Shown: positions 1 to 11,270, counted from the first letter of the stretch. The stretch: DNA of 64,000 nucleotides from Tetrapisispora phaffii CBS 4417 (GCF_000236905.1 NC_016520.1:806001-870000), one strand, 5' to 3'. Program-made: numbers and translations. Notes: a model not told the origin generated them from the letters alone.

Positions 1-615
1 TCATTACACTATATATATAAGTAAAGTTGACTAGAGTAACTACCTTTCTATTGTTTATGTTTCCTTTCCGTTATCACAATAATAAGTGTACTAATGTATA
101 GATGCACCAGTTTAGTAGCAACGATATGAAACGGGTTTAATATCAGCTGAATGAGCACCCTTCTTTCAATTAAATCGTTTGATAATAAAAATTAATTGAG
201 GTCAGGACTACATGAATTAACCTTCACATTTACAACATAAATATATTGTTTAAATTCTTATCAATATTTCAATTTCTGTTTGTTAATTTTGAAGGTTTTG
301 AAAATAAACAAAAAATTGAAAAATTGTATTGACACTCAAGAACAAGACAGGAGTGAGGATATAGATATTTACATTTTAACCATTGAGTTTGTTAAAAAGA
401 TATTATATTTACTTAATCTGTAACAACACTATCCTAATTTTGTTATATTTGTAGTTGGGTTAAATTTTTACAATTTGAATGACTGACCATTTTATGATAG
501 TTTATCCCATATAACATTAAAACTTTTATTTATCGCATAGACTAGATTGAAACGTTTGCTAATTAACCGTTAAACGTAACAAGATTGCACTTTTTATTGA
601 TATACATATACGAAT
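1..615. other. Intergenic, upstream of EXO84
   Basis: AT-rich sequence with no ORF of gene quality and no RNA gene that I can recognise. It holds the EXO84 promoter. In S. cerevisiae FES1 and MMS4 lie on the VPS15 side of EXO84; neither is visible in this window. Confidence 0.6.
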
Positions 616-2889
616 ATGGTTGATTTTTCATTAAAGAAGGCTAGGACTAACTGGAAGAATGTCTCTGGATCACCTAGAAAGGGCAAAACTCCTCCTTCCC
701 CTATTAAATTAAGTAGCAAGAAAGATGAGACCTCAAGCTCTAAAAAGAAAAAAAAGACCAAGAAGAAGAAGGATAATTTAGATTTGAACGTCTCCCCTGA
801 GTACTCACAATTGCCAACGATCAATGCCAAAGAAAGAACAAAAGTTGCTTCGTCCATGCAGAGAAGATTATCTGTCCATACAGCAAACTATGCTCCCCCA
901 AAAGTAGATTACTCAATGCCAATTCCACAAAATAATATATTGACTCAATATAACGATACTAATCAAACTACATCTGCTAGTACGGCCTTGGATTTCAATA
1001 ATAATAACAATATCAATAACATTAATTCTAACATTGAGTTACCTGCAAGAAGTGCTAAACGTGCTTCTGCCATGTATGCTTTACCCAAATCATCAGATGT
1101 TTCTTTAGCAATGAATAAACACCAGACTGACAGAGGAGCTATCTTGCAGCCTGCTTCCTTAAGACGTATCTTGGCTGATCCTAATTTCAATGCCAAGAAT
1201 TTTGTAAAGCAAAATCTGGGAGATGCAACCGCGTTAGATATCGATAAATTCACTTCAAATTTAACAAGTTTGTCAATTGAGGTACAAGAAGATGTTAAAC
1301 AAAATGTCAATCAATCGTACAAAGAAATAATGACAGTTAATAATGATTTAAATATAACAAACTCAGAATTGAAAAATTTGAGAAAGAGTATAAATGATTT
1401 ATATGAAATAATGCAGCAATTTATGACATTAGCAGAAGGGAGAATTAAACAGGAACACCAAAATAGTAGAGAATCGCATGCAGAATCCACCAGTCATAAA
1501 AATAAAGGATTACTGCCACCAGTTAGATCTAGTAATTCATCAAAATCAAGAAATCGTTCCAGTGTAATGATTTTGGAAAAAATGTGGGATGCTGATTTAT
1601 CTGTGCTCTATAAAAATGTTGAAGGGTCAAAGAAACTGCTTGGCAATAATTCTAATAGGCATATTCTATATGAGGGCAACGATTGGATAGAGTTAAATAT
1701 TGCAACATTAAAACCGCTTCAGGTTGTTAAGCTATACGTATTGAACGATGTTGTATTAATTGCGAAAAGACAGTCAAATAGTTCTGAACTTACAGCGTCT
1801 CAATGCTTTAATCTAAGAGATCTAAGCGTAAAACCAGACAAAGAATCCGGTAATAAATTATATTTTAATGTCAGTTCTTCCAGCAAATTGCTATTCCAAA
1901 CAAGGAACAACAATGAAACATTCCAGTTTTTGAATACATTCAGAAGTGCAAAAGATGATTTATCTGATATATTAAAATTTGAGGAAGAAAAATCCAAAAA
2001 GATTAAAGAATCGTTTTCACACATTGCTTCTCAACAGACACCAGGACGTGAGAGTATGAAGAGTCCTGTTAGAAATCAGAGAAACAGCACATCGCTCATG
2101 TCACCAACACAAAATGGAGCAACTGACCAATATCTAATGCAAACTATCACAATGTCTATGCATAGTAGACCAAAAGCCAATGATATGAATTTTACGGCTA
2201 AAAAACTAAAATTCTTAGAAAACATGATAGAGGAATTTGATATTGAACTAGCAAGATTAAAATTTGATAAAGCAGTTGGTATATTACTATCATTAGAAGA
2301 AGAAAATAATAAACTACCGAACGAAATTGATAGAGATGAAGAATTGCTTCATAGATTATTATTTGTACGAATCGCTCAAAGAAGAGAGTTAATAATATCG
2401 ACGTTAACACAAAAAATTATCAGTATAACGGACATTGATTCTTTAAAATCCGGTTGCTTGAATCTTATTAAATTAGGATTGTACGAAGAAGGTCTTGATT
2501 TACTGCTGCAAAATAGATCTAGATTGATTTTAGATTTAATTTTGAAAATAGGAACATATGATAATCCTACAAATTATTTAACACAGATATCCGTAATAAG
2601 GTTTCAAATAATTAAAAAGACAATTTTAAATTTTGAAGATATATTCAAAGATGCTGCAAATAAATTTTCTTCAATACTAGTAACTTGGTGCAAAAATGAA
2701 GTTGATAACCACTTTAAACTGATAGATAAGCAATTATTGAGTGATGAAATGTTAACACCTGATTCTATTAAATCATCCAGAAAACAAATTGATGACTTAA
2801 AATCTGTAGGTTTGGACTTCGTTTATAAATTGGATGAATTCATTAAAAAAACAGTTCTAAAATCATTTAGCTTAAACGATCTCCCTTGA
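616..2889 (+). CDS. EXO84: Exocyst complex subunit Exo84
   Basis: Exo84 is a subunit of the eight-protein exocyst, which tethers secretory vesicles to the plasma membrane at the bud; the S. cerevisiae protein also has a reported link to pre-mRNA splicing. The 757-residue product is close to the yeast length of about 753. The N-terminus (MVDFSLKKARTNWK, then a lysine-rich stretch around residues 35-53, then a QRRLS...NYAPP...DYSMP segment) matches yeast Exo84. A helical region around residues 200-270 fits the coiled-coil part, residues about 345-455 look like the PH-like domain, and the rest forms the helical C-terminal domain. The gene converges on VPS15 with only 106 bp between stop codons. 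EXO84-VPS15 proximity matches S. cerevisiae YBR102C-YBR097W, with the genes between them gone. Confidence 0.95.
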   Translation: MVDFSLKKARTNWKNVSGSPRKGKTPPSPIKLSSKKDETSSSKKKKKTKKKKDNLDLNVSPEYSQLPTINAKERTKVASSMQRRLSVHTANYAPPKVDYSMPIPQNNILTQYNDTNQTTSASTALDFNNNNNINNINSNIELPARSAKRASAMYALPKSSDVSLAMNKHQTDRGAILQPASLRRILADPNFNAKNFVKQNLGDATALDIDKFTSNLTSLSIEVQEDVKQNVNQSYKEIMTVNNDLNITNSELKNLRKSINDLYEIMQQFMTLAEGRIKQEHQNSRESHAESTSHKNKGLLPPVRSSNSSKSRNRSSVMILEKMWDADLSVLYKNVEGSKKLLGNNSNRHILYEGNDWIELNIATLKPLQVVKLYVLNDVVLIAKRQSNSSELTASQCFNLRDLSVKPDKESGNKLYFNVSSSSKLLFQTRNNNETFQFLNTFRSAKDDLSDILKFEEEKSKKIKESFSHIASQQTPGRESMKSPVRNQRNSTSLMSPTQNGATDQYLMQTITMSMHSRPKANDMNFTAKKLKFLENMIEEFDIELARLKFDKAVGILLSLEEENNKLPNEIDRDEELLHRLLFVRIAQRRELIISTLTQKIISITDIDSLKSGCLNLIKLGLYEEGLDLLLQNRSRLILDLILKIGTYDNPTNYLTQISVIRFQIIKKTILNFEDIFKDAANKFSSILVTWCKNEVDNHFKLIDKQLLSDEMLTPDSIKSSRKQIDDLKSVGLDFVYKLDEFIKKTVLKSFSLNDLP

Positions 2890-2995
2890 TAATTTTAAAA
2901 ATAAGATATAATTATCATAATCAATAATACACTACTTTACAGGATATATAAATGGATTATTATAAATATTATAGATAATATAAATTGAGATATAT

Positions 2996-5900
2996 CTAAA
3001 CATATATATTGACAATACCTGAACTGTCGGCGGATATGACATATTTTTTATCTTCAAAATTTGCGATATTAATTGAGGTAACATAATTCATATGTATGTT
3101 TTGAATATTAGTATTCAGTTTCTCAGTGCTTTGCTTCCGAGCAATATATGTTAAATTTGGATTCATTGCCAGAGAATAATAGCCATAATCTTTTAATGAA
3201 CCTGAAAAAACACTCTTCGGAGAATTAATGTTTGCTATGTCTAATATTGTAACATCCCTGGTAGTATTAGTTGTGAAAAAGATAGCGGTTCCATATGATT
3301 GAAAATAAGTCTCTTCGAAATTTATCATCTCCATATTTGCATCAATGGCTCCTTCAGTTTTCTCATGAGCTATGAAATTATTTATAGGTATGTTGGTGTC
3401 TGAACCCACAAAAGCATATGTGCATTGTTGTCTAGAGTAATCCCATATTGTCAAAGAAGCTTGCTTTGAACCACCCGCAACAATTATGTGATTCTTTGAA
3501 TATTCAGTAAATAACTTTATATTTGTAATTGGTGTATGGTCACCAAAAGTCCATGCTTTAATAAGAACATAAAATCTCAAATCCCACATGCATATTACAC
3601 CGTGCGTTGTTCCTGCAAGCAGTATCTCAGATTTCGAATCAATTTCATAAGAAATAATAGCACCGTATTCAGGGGGCAATCGAATGACGTGGATAAGTTC
3701 AGTTGTTTTAATATCGTAGAAGTACATGTTAGAGCTTTTTGAAAGAGCTACTATAAATGTGTTCCCAATGATAGATACTACAGATATTTTTCTAATGGAT
3801 ATATTTTGACAATCTTTATCAACATTGAATTTCCTTATGCAGCTTATCATGGGTGTGTTATTTAGTTTTCCTGCCTTGGATGGTATAACTCTGAATACCA
3901 AAATAGTATTATCTTGAGTCAATACACTGAACGCATCATAACCTGGAACAATAGCAATATCCACTATCCCAGATGAACAATCATATGTTAACTGTGGGGA
4001 ATAAAATTCAGACTTAGTAATATCAGATATATTCCATAACTTTAAACTTCCATTAAATAAACCTATTATTAATAATGGAAACTGCGTTGGTAATATAGTT
4101 AATACCGATAGTTCATTAAAATCATTTTGAGTTAGATTAATTATTAACTGACCTTTGTAGGAATTCACGTCAAATTCATTAACAGTCGTTTCAATATTTG
4201 ATCCGAACTCAGGATATTTATGCAAAGGATATAATATCTCATATTTATCTAAGAAAGTACGCACTGTTCCTTCTGAACCTTCGTAACTATTTGAAACCAC
4301 GAATGGTTGAACTTTAGATATTGACGCTTGGTCATACTTAGCGTAAGGGGAAAATGACTTATATTTTGATTGTAAATGGACTGTGACATTTTCGAAATTT
4401 GAAGTGGTGGTTGGGTTTGTTTTAGTCGGTAACATAATTGATCCATTTAGGTTTCTAATAGATATTAAGTTATTAGGTGCTCTTTGCGATGAGGAAACAT
4501 CTAGCTTATTTTGTTCAGAATAGTCATTGAAAATGAGATTAGTATCATATTTACAATTTTCTGAGTTAAAGGAAGCTTCGAAGAATACAGTTTTTGGATA
4601 AACATTTTGTAATTTAATTCTTCTTGAATAATATACTTTTTCTGTAGCACTTAAATGTTCTGTTTTCTTCCGAATATTTTTTGAGATACTCAATATATAT
4701 CCTCTTAAAATAGCCAATTTCCAGAATTCATCAGATGATAGATCCATAGATTTAAATTTATCTATCCAACTTTTATCCTCTGCAGTTAATGGAATTTCCT
4801 CATCTTTATATGATTTTATAACTGACTTGGTAGATTTTAATGATTTATTAAAACCATAGAATTTTGCTGAAAAATCTTTAGTTATAAATGTAATGTTGTT
4901 AAATCCAAAAGAATCAACAGATGAATTAGGAATGCGTTTCCAAAATAATGTTTTGGAGGCCTTCAAAGACCACGTACATAACAAATCAAAAATTGATCTT
5001 GATATTGGTTGTTTACAACTGGAAATCATTGATGGAAGATCAAAATTTACATCAAACTCGAAATAGGGTCTAATGCATGGATATAACATGCAATAAACTT
5101 CTGCTTCACTCAATCTTGAAGAAATTTCTACAATTAAAATAAGTGAAAATTGTCTTATCCATGTATTCGGATGTAATAACAACGGTGCCACTGTTCGACA
5201 AATATCAAAATACGACTTCTTTTCAACTAAACCTGTTGTACATATATCTTTTAAACTCTGTAGAACATAAACAATTACTAACTCCTCAGGATCAGTGATA
5301 GTCTGTATCAATAAGGGTAGAATATATTGTTGTATAGACATTGGACCCAATAGCACTGAGATGGCTGGTATTAATTCAATGAACTCTATTCGTAAACTAG
5401 AATCTTTATCATTGAAATATGTTATCAAATGACTCAATATAATATCGTTAGTCTTTTCTCTTCCAAAAAAGTTACAGAGGCTTAATATATTATTTAGTAA
5501 TGCTTTCTTAACAGCAACATCTGTATCAGTCAATAACAAAATTGTTATTTGTTCGATTTGTTCAGAAAGCTTTTTCATATACCTGTTAGTAATATCTAAG
5601 GTTTCCAAGTCTACAATCCAATCTTCATCGTTACCATTTGAATATGATTTTATAAACAAGTCTTGGAATCTTGATGCATTCTCAACTAGATTACTGATAG
5701 AGCTAGCTAACACTATTCGAACATATGTGTTATTTTTGGATGCCAATAGTAATTTTCGAATCCTTGGGAATAAATAATCAACAAAAATATTTTCATTTAG
5801 TTGAGTTACTTCATTTACATTAGACAGTAATTCTGATAAACATCGCAGAGAAAATGATTGAACATTTGGATCCGAATCTTCAAAAAGAGACACAAAGTAA

Positions 5901-7273
5901 GGTACTATTCGATTAAACTTGTGTTCATCATCAACAAAACGAGAAAACGATAATATTAATTGCAGTGTTTTTAATTTTGATTCTCTACTAACCAAATTTC
6001 TTAAAGCATGGCACAGGAATGAAAGAAAAAATATAAAGGAATGATTATCTGTAATATCTTTGTCGGTATCCATTTCCATATCTGGAAGTATGTTCTTTAT
6101 TTGTAAAGAAATGTCAAAGGTTAGAAAGCTAGCATATTCATCATTAAGATCTGAGTTCTCTAAACTGATATTTTCATCTACGCAGTAACCCAAAGAGGCA
6201 CAAATCTTTTCAAAATCTTTATATATTTTATTGCAACATTCATCTAATACATCACATTTATTTTCTAAAATTGAATTTGAAGATATTTCTCCATTTGTGG
6301 GTACACTTGTATTCATTATTGACAATTCTCTAAAATAATCATAAGTAAATGTATAATAAGTTTCTGGAAATATATTACCTCTATACTTGCTTAATAATTG
6401 GTCAGTAGATAAACGCTTTTGGGGGTCAATATTAATCATATCAAGAATCAAAGGTTTCATTTCACTTGAAATCAACTGTGCTTGCAGTATATCATCAACG
6501 TGATACTCGTTGTTTTTGTATTTGAATAATTGAGATAAATCAAATAACGCTAGTCCTTCTGAGTAAATTTCAGCAATACAACATCCAAGGCTGAATATGT
6601 CCATCTGTATCGTTACTACATAACTGTCTTCTGTATCATCTCCTGGAGTGTTGGTTTTATGTGAATCAAACCTTTCAGGTGCTACATAACATATTCTTCT
6701 CTTAGATGTGTCAAAATAAAAGAAAAACTCGCTTGGATTGTCCTCTGGAAGATACACTGGTTTAATTATAGATGCAAAGTCAGTCAAAAAAATCCAATTA
6801 GAGCTAGTAACTAGTATATTTTCCGTTTTCAGATCACCATGGCAAATTCCTAAATCATGAATGTTTTTAACTGCTTGCAATAACTGGAATGTAATAAACT
6901 TTAACTCAGAATTATTCAAGTAAGGTCTTGTGCTTAACCTATCATATAAATTACTCTTCATATATTGCCGTAGTAAATATGCCGCTCTATTAGTTTCAAT
7001 TAATTTACTATAATTCAAAACATTTGGCACAGGGGCTAATAGCTGAGACTCTATTAGCAATGCATTTTTTATTTTGGGAAGTTTATATGACCCTGTTGGT
7101 TTCACAAATACTTTAATGATAATTTCTCCATTGGGATCTAATGCTTTAACAGTTTTCAAAAATCTAGATGAATTGACTTGTGAGATGTAGTGAACATTGT
7201 CCAAGACGTCAATATATGAAAATATACCTATGGAAGCAGATGTTTGTACCAATAGTGATATTTGGCCACCCAT
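2996..7273 (-). CDS. VPS15: Vps15 pseudokinase-like regulatory subunit of PI3-kinase Vps34
   Basis: Vps15 anchors and activates the phosphatidylinositol 3-kinase Vps34 on endosome and autophagosome membranes, for vacuolar sorting and autophagy. The 1425-residue product compares with about 1454 in yeast. It starts MGGQISLL, giving Gly2 for N-myristoylation. The kinase domain spans roughly residues 27-300, with Lys54 in IIIKVF, the catalytic loop HGDLKTEN at 145-152 (Asp147), and DFA at 165-167 where most kinases have DFG, as in yeast Vps15. A long helical HEAT-repeat region covers about 430-800. The C-terminus (about 1060-1425) has WD-type repeats, for example around ILLAGTTHGVICMWDLRF. The frame is intact. 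It lies next to the YBR096W-like gene in the same orientation as in S. cerevisiae. Confidence 0.96.
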   Translation of the reverse strand: MGGQISLLVQTSASIGIFSYIDVLDNVHYISQVNSSRFLKTVKALDPNGEIIIKVFVKPTGSYKLPKIKNALLIESQLLAPVPNVLNYSKLIETNRAAYLLRQYMKSNLYDRLSTRPYLNNSELKFITFQLLQAVKNIHDLGICHGDLKTENILVTSSNWIFLTDFASIIKPVYLPEDNPSEFFFYFDTSKRRICYVAPERFDSHKTNTPGDDTEDSYVVTIQMDIFSLGCCIAEIYSEGLALFDLSQLFKYKNNEYHVDDILQAQLISSEMKPLILDMINIDPQKRLSTDQLLSKYRGNIFPETYYTFTYDYFRELSIMNTSVPTNGEISSNSILENKCDVLDECCNKIYKDFEKICASLGYCVDENISLENSDLNDEYASFLTFDISLQIKNILPDMEMDTDKDITDNHSFIFFLSFLCHALRNLVSRESKLKTLQLILSFSRFVDDEHKFNRIVPYFVSLFEDSDPNVQSFSLRCLSELLSNVNEVTQLNENIFVDYLFPRIRKLLLASKNNTYVRIVLASSISNLVENASRFQDLFIKSYSNGNDEDWIVDLETLDITNRYMKKLSEQIEQITILLLTDTDVAVKKALLNNILSLCNFFGREKTNDIILSHLITYFNDKDSSLRIEFIELIPAISVLLGPMSIQQYILPLLIQTITDPEELVIVYVLQSLKDICTTGLVEKKSYFDICRTVAPLLLHPNTWIRQFSLILIVEISSRLSEAEVYCMLYPCIRPYFEFDVNFDLPSMISSCKQPISRSIFDLLCTWSLKASKTLFWKRIPNSSVDSFGFNNITFITKDFSAKFYGFNKSLKSTKSVIKSYKDEEIPLTAEDKSWIDKFKSMDLSSDEFWKLAILRGYILSISKNIRKKTEHLSATEKVYYSRRIKLQNVYPKTVFFEASFNSENCKYDTNLIFNDYSEQNKLDVSSSQRAPNNLISIRNLNGSIMLPTKTNPTTTSNFENVTVHLQSKYKSFSPYAKYDQASISKVQPFVVSNSYEGSEGTVRTFLDKYEILYPLHKYPEFGSNIETTVNEFDVNSYKGQLIINLTQNDFNELSVLTILPTQFPLLIIGLFNGSLKLWNISDITKSEFYSPQLTYDCSSGIVDIAIVPGYDAFSVLTQDNTILVFRVIPSKAGKLNNTPMISCIRKFNVDKDCQNISIRKISVVSIIGNTFIVALSKSSNMYFYDIKTTELIHVIRLPPEYGAIISYEIDSKSEILLAGTTHGVICMWDLRFYVLIKAWTFGDHTPITNIKLFTEYSKNHIIVAGGSKQASLTIWDYSRQQCTYAFVGSDTNIPINNFIAHEKTEGAIDANMEMINFEETYFQSYGTAIFFTTNTTRDVTILDIANINSPKSVFSGSLKDYGYYSLAMNPNLTYIARKQSTEKLNTNIQNIHMNYVTSINIANFEDKKYVISADSSGIVNIYV

Positions 7274-7702
7274 TTGTCTATTATATGAAGGATCGATTTA
7301 TGATCAATTGTTGCAATTCAATATTCACCTTATGGAACTTCCAAAAAAGATAACTAAACTACTCTTTCTGTCTATATTAACTGACAAATCTATCTTCCTC
7401 ACTAAACAATTGATAATTATTTTTATATCCTGTTAATATTGTAAGGTTAATCAAATGATAATGTGTTACTTTTAAGTCGATATACTCTGATATATGATGA
7501 TTTTTAAATGTCGTCTTATATGAAAAAGGCGGTTTTTCCTTTTCTAAGGGACTATTACATTATTGGAATTTTATTAGCGATATATTCTTATATAATATTA
7601 ACTAGCTACGGTTAAGTATTAAATGAAAGAAAAATAGAAAGCAATTGATGCATTTATTACATTATACACATTATACACTTATAATAAGTTCGCTTGGAAT
7701 AT
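7274..7702. other. Intergenic, VPS15 promoter
   Basis: AT-rich spacer between the VPS15 start and the 3' end of the YBR096W-like gene. An ORF crossing the VPS15 start on the plus strand is a shadow. No RNA gene seen. Confidence 0.5.
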
Positions 7703-8401
7703 TTAAGCTTTGATTTCTACGAACTTGTGTTCCAGGTTTTCTAATGGAGAAGTCTCATGAAAACCACATTGAGTGGCTAATAACTTCATATTGTCCTCTG
7801 AAATTTTAGCAACTTTGTCATTATATAATCCACAAAATTCAAGAGCTTCCTTTGGAGGAATAGTCTTTCTACCATCTTTTAATACATATTTAGTGATTGA
7901 CAAAGAACATAAAGTTTTGTCGTTATCTTTTTTAAACTTACTAATAACATAAATCCACTTCTGATCCCAGCATAAAATATTCGATGTAACAGAATATTTA
8001 TCAAATGGTTTTATATCTTTTAAGAAATTAGTAAAGACATTGGCAACTGGAACGTATGGCCACCTTTTTGACTCCAAAAATAGTTTTTGAAATATTGAAC
8101 ACATTAATTCACATCTGTTAATGTCTAATTCACTGAAATAAGTTGCATTATTCTTATGTAAATAAACATCGCATTCTAATGGAGACGCATAAGTGTATAA
8201 TGTAGCATGAGCAAATGCACCATATTCATGATTTTCCAAGTGCTTCATATTTTCAGTGTTCTTTGTAGTGAAAATTGGGAGAAGAAGACGTCTTACTGCA
8301 TAAAAGTAGAACCTGATAAAATATACACCAGGCAATGTTTTATAAGATGATGCCAAATATAACCCCAGAAATGCTTTAAACAAAGTTTGTAAAATACCCA
8401 T
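7703..8401 (-). CDS. YBR096W-like thioesterase-fold protein
   Basis: A 232-residue protein, beginning at the ATG at 8401 (MGILQTLFKAFLGLYLASSYKTLPG). The frame is open three codons further but without another ATG. Length, the hydrophobic N-terminal segment (about residues 5-45) followed by a soluble domain, and its place beside VPS15 all match S. cerevisiae YBR096W, an uncharacterised ER-associated protein of about 230 residues. The family (THEM6-like) is related to hotdog-fold acyl-CoA thioesterases; residues about 55-200 with alternating strands (HATLYTYASPLECDVYLHKN, KRWPYVPVANVFTNFLKDIK) fit this. I see no diagnostic catalytic motif, so enzyme activity is an inference from the fold. Orthology is fairly secure, function is not. 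Confidence 0.85.
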   Translation of the reverse strand: MGILQTLFKAFLGLYLASSYKTLPGVYFIRFYFYAVRRLLLPIFTTKNTENMKHLENHEYGAFAHATLYTYASPLECDVYLHKNNATYFSELDINRCELMCSIFQKLFLESKRWPYVPVANVFTNFLKDIKPFDKYSVTSNILCWDQKWIYVISKFKKDNDKTLCSLSITKYVLKDGRKTIPPKEALEFCGLYNDKVAKISEDNMKLLATQCGFHETSPLENLEHKFVEIKA

Positions 8402-9062
8402 GATATGCAAGCTTTACTCAATATCTTGTCACTTACCTTATGTTACAAGTATAAAGTTCAACCAACAATTGTATATATCAATGGCTAGGAATATATAAAA
8501 CATTTAAATGCTTTTAAACAGTGATCTTAAAAATCAATCCATTGTTGGGACAGTCTATAAGTAAAGCTCTATCTATTTTCTATGTTTAACTAAAGTATAA
8601 CTTTTCTTTGGTCATAAGTTCGATTGGTTAATGACAAATCTACACTTACTTACTCATAAAGTTCGGAAAATGAAACCCATAGAAAATGACTCGGAATACT
8701 TTCTATGTTGAATGTTCTTCCTTTATCAGACATGCTTATTAGCCGCGTTACGAGATGCGAAGTAAGAATCAACAAAAATTGGATCTAACACCAAAAGTAC
8801 TGAAAAATGTTGACACTCTCGTAAGAGTTTATATGCTTCAACGGAAGATACATGAAGGCTTAGAACAAAGAAAAGCATATTTAATAGTAAGCTAAAATAT
8901 TTGTAAGATTAAAACTGATTAATAATCACTGTTATGTTTTTATCAACTATACACTTTGACAACGTCATATATAATTTAAATTTAGCTACATTTTTAACAA
9001 TCCATGATCGATGCCTATACATGTTTCTTGTGATTACAATAATGCAAGCCATTTCGTGACGT
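8402..9062. other. Intergenic; RXT2 slot empty
   Basis: About 660 bp, AT-rich, with no ORF over 60 codons. In S. cerevisiae RXT2 (YBR095C) sits between the YBR096W and PBY1 genes; nothing here resembles it. No tRNA-type box B found. Confidence 0.6.
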
Positions 9063-11270
9063 TTAAGACCATTCATTAGATTTATGGTTCAATACATTTG
9101 TGAAATTCTTGTTTTTAGAGCTACTGATAATGTGCTTTTCATTCAACATAGGAGCAATGATATAATTAACTGTATTATCGAATAATTCATCAATTAGATC
9201 TTTTAAATCATCGCCTGTTTGTTTGAAATCCGGATAGGCGTTTACTTCCAGGATCTTGACATCATAGTTACTATCAACTAAGAAATCGACACCATATGTT
9301 TCAAATGCATTCGGTAATGGTTGAAAATTGATTCTATTAACACCAATAGCGGCCAAGAAGAGATCGTGAGCAATATCATGTATTTGATTTTTAATCTTTT
9401 CTTTCATGGAGTCCTCAATATCCACTAATTCGTCAAATTCCATAACAGAAAGTTCTTTTTGTTGATTTTCATCTTGCAAACATGTGTTCGTCAAATGACA
9501 AGCTAATGAGTCTATATCAAGTGGATCGTAAGTTTTTTCATTTGGTGATACATATTTGTTTGGTGCAAATAACGCCAGCATTCTGTCATAAACGTAGACT
9601 TCTAAATCGCCATTACAGGTAATATAACACCTAATATGAAACTTTTTATTATGCATCGAAGGCAATAACAACGGGTTATGTAAATATTCTTGGATAATAA
9701 AATGGCGTAATTGGGAAATTATAATCTTATTTTCATCATCATTATAATTTTCACTTTCATCATCAGTAGCATCTTCATCAAAAGAATTGAAGATTTGTTG
9801 TAAGTCTTCAATAGTTTTAAAAACACGAATACCCTGAGCTTTATCGCTCATACTTGGTTTTACAATCCACCACTTCTCTCCTTTTTCCAATTCTTGCCTT
9901 AGCTCCCAATTATCGTCTAAAGAATCGTCTAGAAATTCTGCATAATCAAGGTCTAATTGGAACGATTCCAAAAATGATTTGTTTAATATTGAATCAGGGT
10001 GTTTGGCTCTGTATCTATGAATAGTCTCAGCAAGATAATGCTTTCTGATTAGTGCTTTTCTGTAAATATATGAATTTGTAAAATACTTACTTGAATCGGT
10101 CATCATTCTATCTATATCTAATTGTTCATAATCGCCATAATGAAATATTTTATGATCATAAGATCCACTGAGAGGTAATTCGGATAGCAATTTCAAATTT
10201 GGTATATATTTCATTAAAGCATTAGTTATTGGCGTATAAATATATTCTGATTTGTCTAAAGTGACCACAACATGTCCTGTCATACTGTCAAAGACCGTTA
10301 AGTTTGAGTTTACCGCCAACTCACCCGTTAGATGGTCCAAACTATTATAAGATGCTTTTAAAGGAGTTACGCTGATTTGGTTATTTTCTATGACACTCAT
10401 GTCCGTTAACAAGTCTCCAGGCTGATGTTTTGAATTTGTTGTGCTAAATTGTGGATTCCAGTCAAATGTGATTGATTGATATTCTGTACCATCCTCGATA
10501 TCTTGTGGAGAAGTTATTTGTCTTGTCTCAGCTTTGTTATAAATTGAAGACCATCTATTTTCCCAAATTGGTGCATAAAATATCTTTGTATCAAGTGACA
10601 ATTCCGGAGATAAGGGGATATTGACACTATATAGATCAGTTTTATCATCCCAATTGTGATATAAATGATTAATAATATTCAATGATCGTATGGCTGCAAT
10701 TTCCATTAGATTATAATCCACAATTTTCTGTCCATCGTAATAAGCCCATGATAGAGCGATGGCTTTCTTATTACCTGATATGACAGATTCCATTGCAGCA
10801 CCTACTGTACCGCTGGAGGTAATATAAGCAGCAGAGGTATTTCTACCAACATTTGGACCAGACACAACCATATCGAATTCATGTTCCATGAGATGATACA
10901 ACCCCACATTTGCGCATGATGCGGGAGTACCATTCAACAGACACCATTCTATATATTCTTCATCCGAGTTCGCTATTGTTTTATTTATGTAATTTCTTGG
11001 TAATTTTGAATTCTTTAAAGGGATTTGAGGATGACTGAATGGACCTAAGAAGGAATTATCATTTGAGTTTAGTTTCGAGTATAGAAAGGACGCAGATAAC
11101 TTTTTACCTGCTAAGTGAGCTTTACCTATCCAAGATTTTTGTTCATGTGGTAAAAGAATAGTAATTTCCCATTCTGGATATTGTTTTTTCAATTGCTTAA
11201 TAAAGGGTCGAATATATGGAGAAAACTCATCGTGTAATGGACCGTCATCATTTGTAATGAGTACCTTCAT
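9063..11270 (-). CDS. PBY1: Pby1, SurE-like plus tubulin-tyrosine-ligase-like protein
   Basis: Pby1 is a P-body-associated protein with two domains; yeast Pby1 has about 753 residues and this one 735. I start at the ATG at 11270, because MKVLITNDDGPL is the canonical SurE N-terminus; the three codons before it contain no ATG. The SurE-type nucleotidase half (about residues 1-350) has the NDDG metal motif, PHEQKSWIGKAH, and a second motif SGPNVGRNTSAAY followed by SGTVGAAMES. The C-terminal TTL/ATP-grasp half (about 380-730) has WWIVKPSMSDKAQGIRVF, FIIQEYL, KFHIRCYI and LEVNAYPDF, which supply ATP and metal contacts. The natural substrate is uncertain. It is divergent to TIM12 with about 320 bp between. 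Confidence 0.94.
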   Translation of the reverse strand: MKVLITNDDGPLHDEFSPYIRPFIKQLKKQYPEWEITILLPHEQKSWIGKAHLAGKKLSASFLYSKLNSNDNSFLGPFSHPQIPLKNSKLPRNYINKTIANSDEEYIEWCLLNGTPASCANVGLYHLMEHEFDMVVSGPNVGRNTSAAYITSSGTVGAAMESVISGNKKAIALSWAYYDGQKIVDYNLMEIAAIRSLNIINHLYHNWDDKTDLYSVNIPLSPELSLDTKIFYAPIWENRWSSIYNKAETRQITSPQDIEDGTEYQSITFDWNPQFSTTNSKHQPGDLLTDMSVIENNQISVTPLKASYNSLDHLTGELAVNSNLTVFDSMTGHVVVTLDKSEYIYTPITNALMKYIPNLKLLSELPLSGSYDHKIFHYGDYEQLDIDRMMTDSSKYFTNSYIYRKALIRKHYLAETIHRYRAKHPDSILNKSFLESFQLDLDYAEFLDDSLDDNWELRQELEKGEKWWIVKPSMSDKAQGIRVFKTIEDLQQIFNSFDEDATDDESENYNDDENKIIISQLRHFIIQEYLHNPLLLPSMHNKKFHIRCYITCNGDLEVYVYDRMLALFAPNKYVSPNEKTYDPLDIDSLACHLTNTCLQDENQQKELSVMEFDELVDIEDSMKEKIKNQIHDIAHDLFLAAIGVNRINFQPLPNAFETYGVDFLVDSNYDVKILEVNAYPDFKQTGDDLKDLIDELFDNTVNYIIAPMLNEKHIISSSKNKNFTNVLNHKSNEWS

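Noticed and set aside
8430..8445. ACTTACCT as the 5' end of U1 snRNA
   Set aside because: Only eight bases match, and the sequence after it has no U1-like structured or G+C-rich region.
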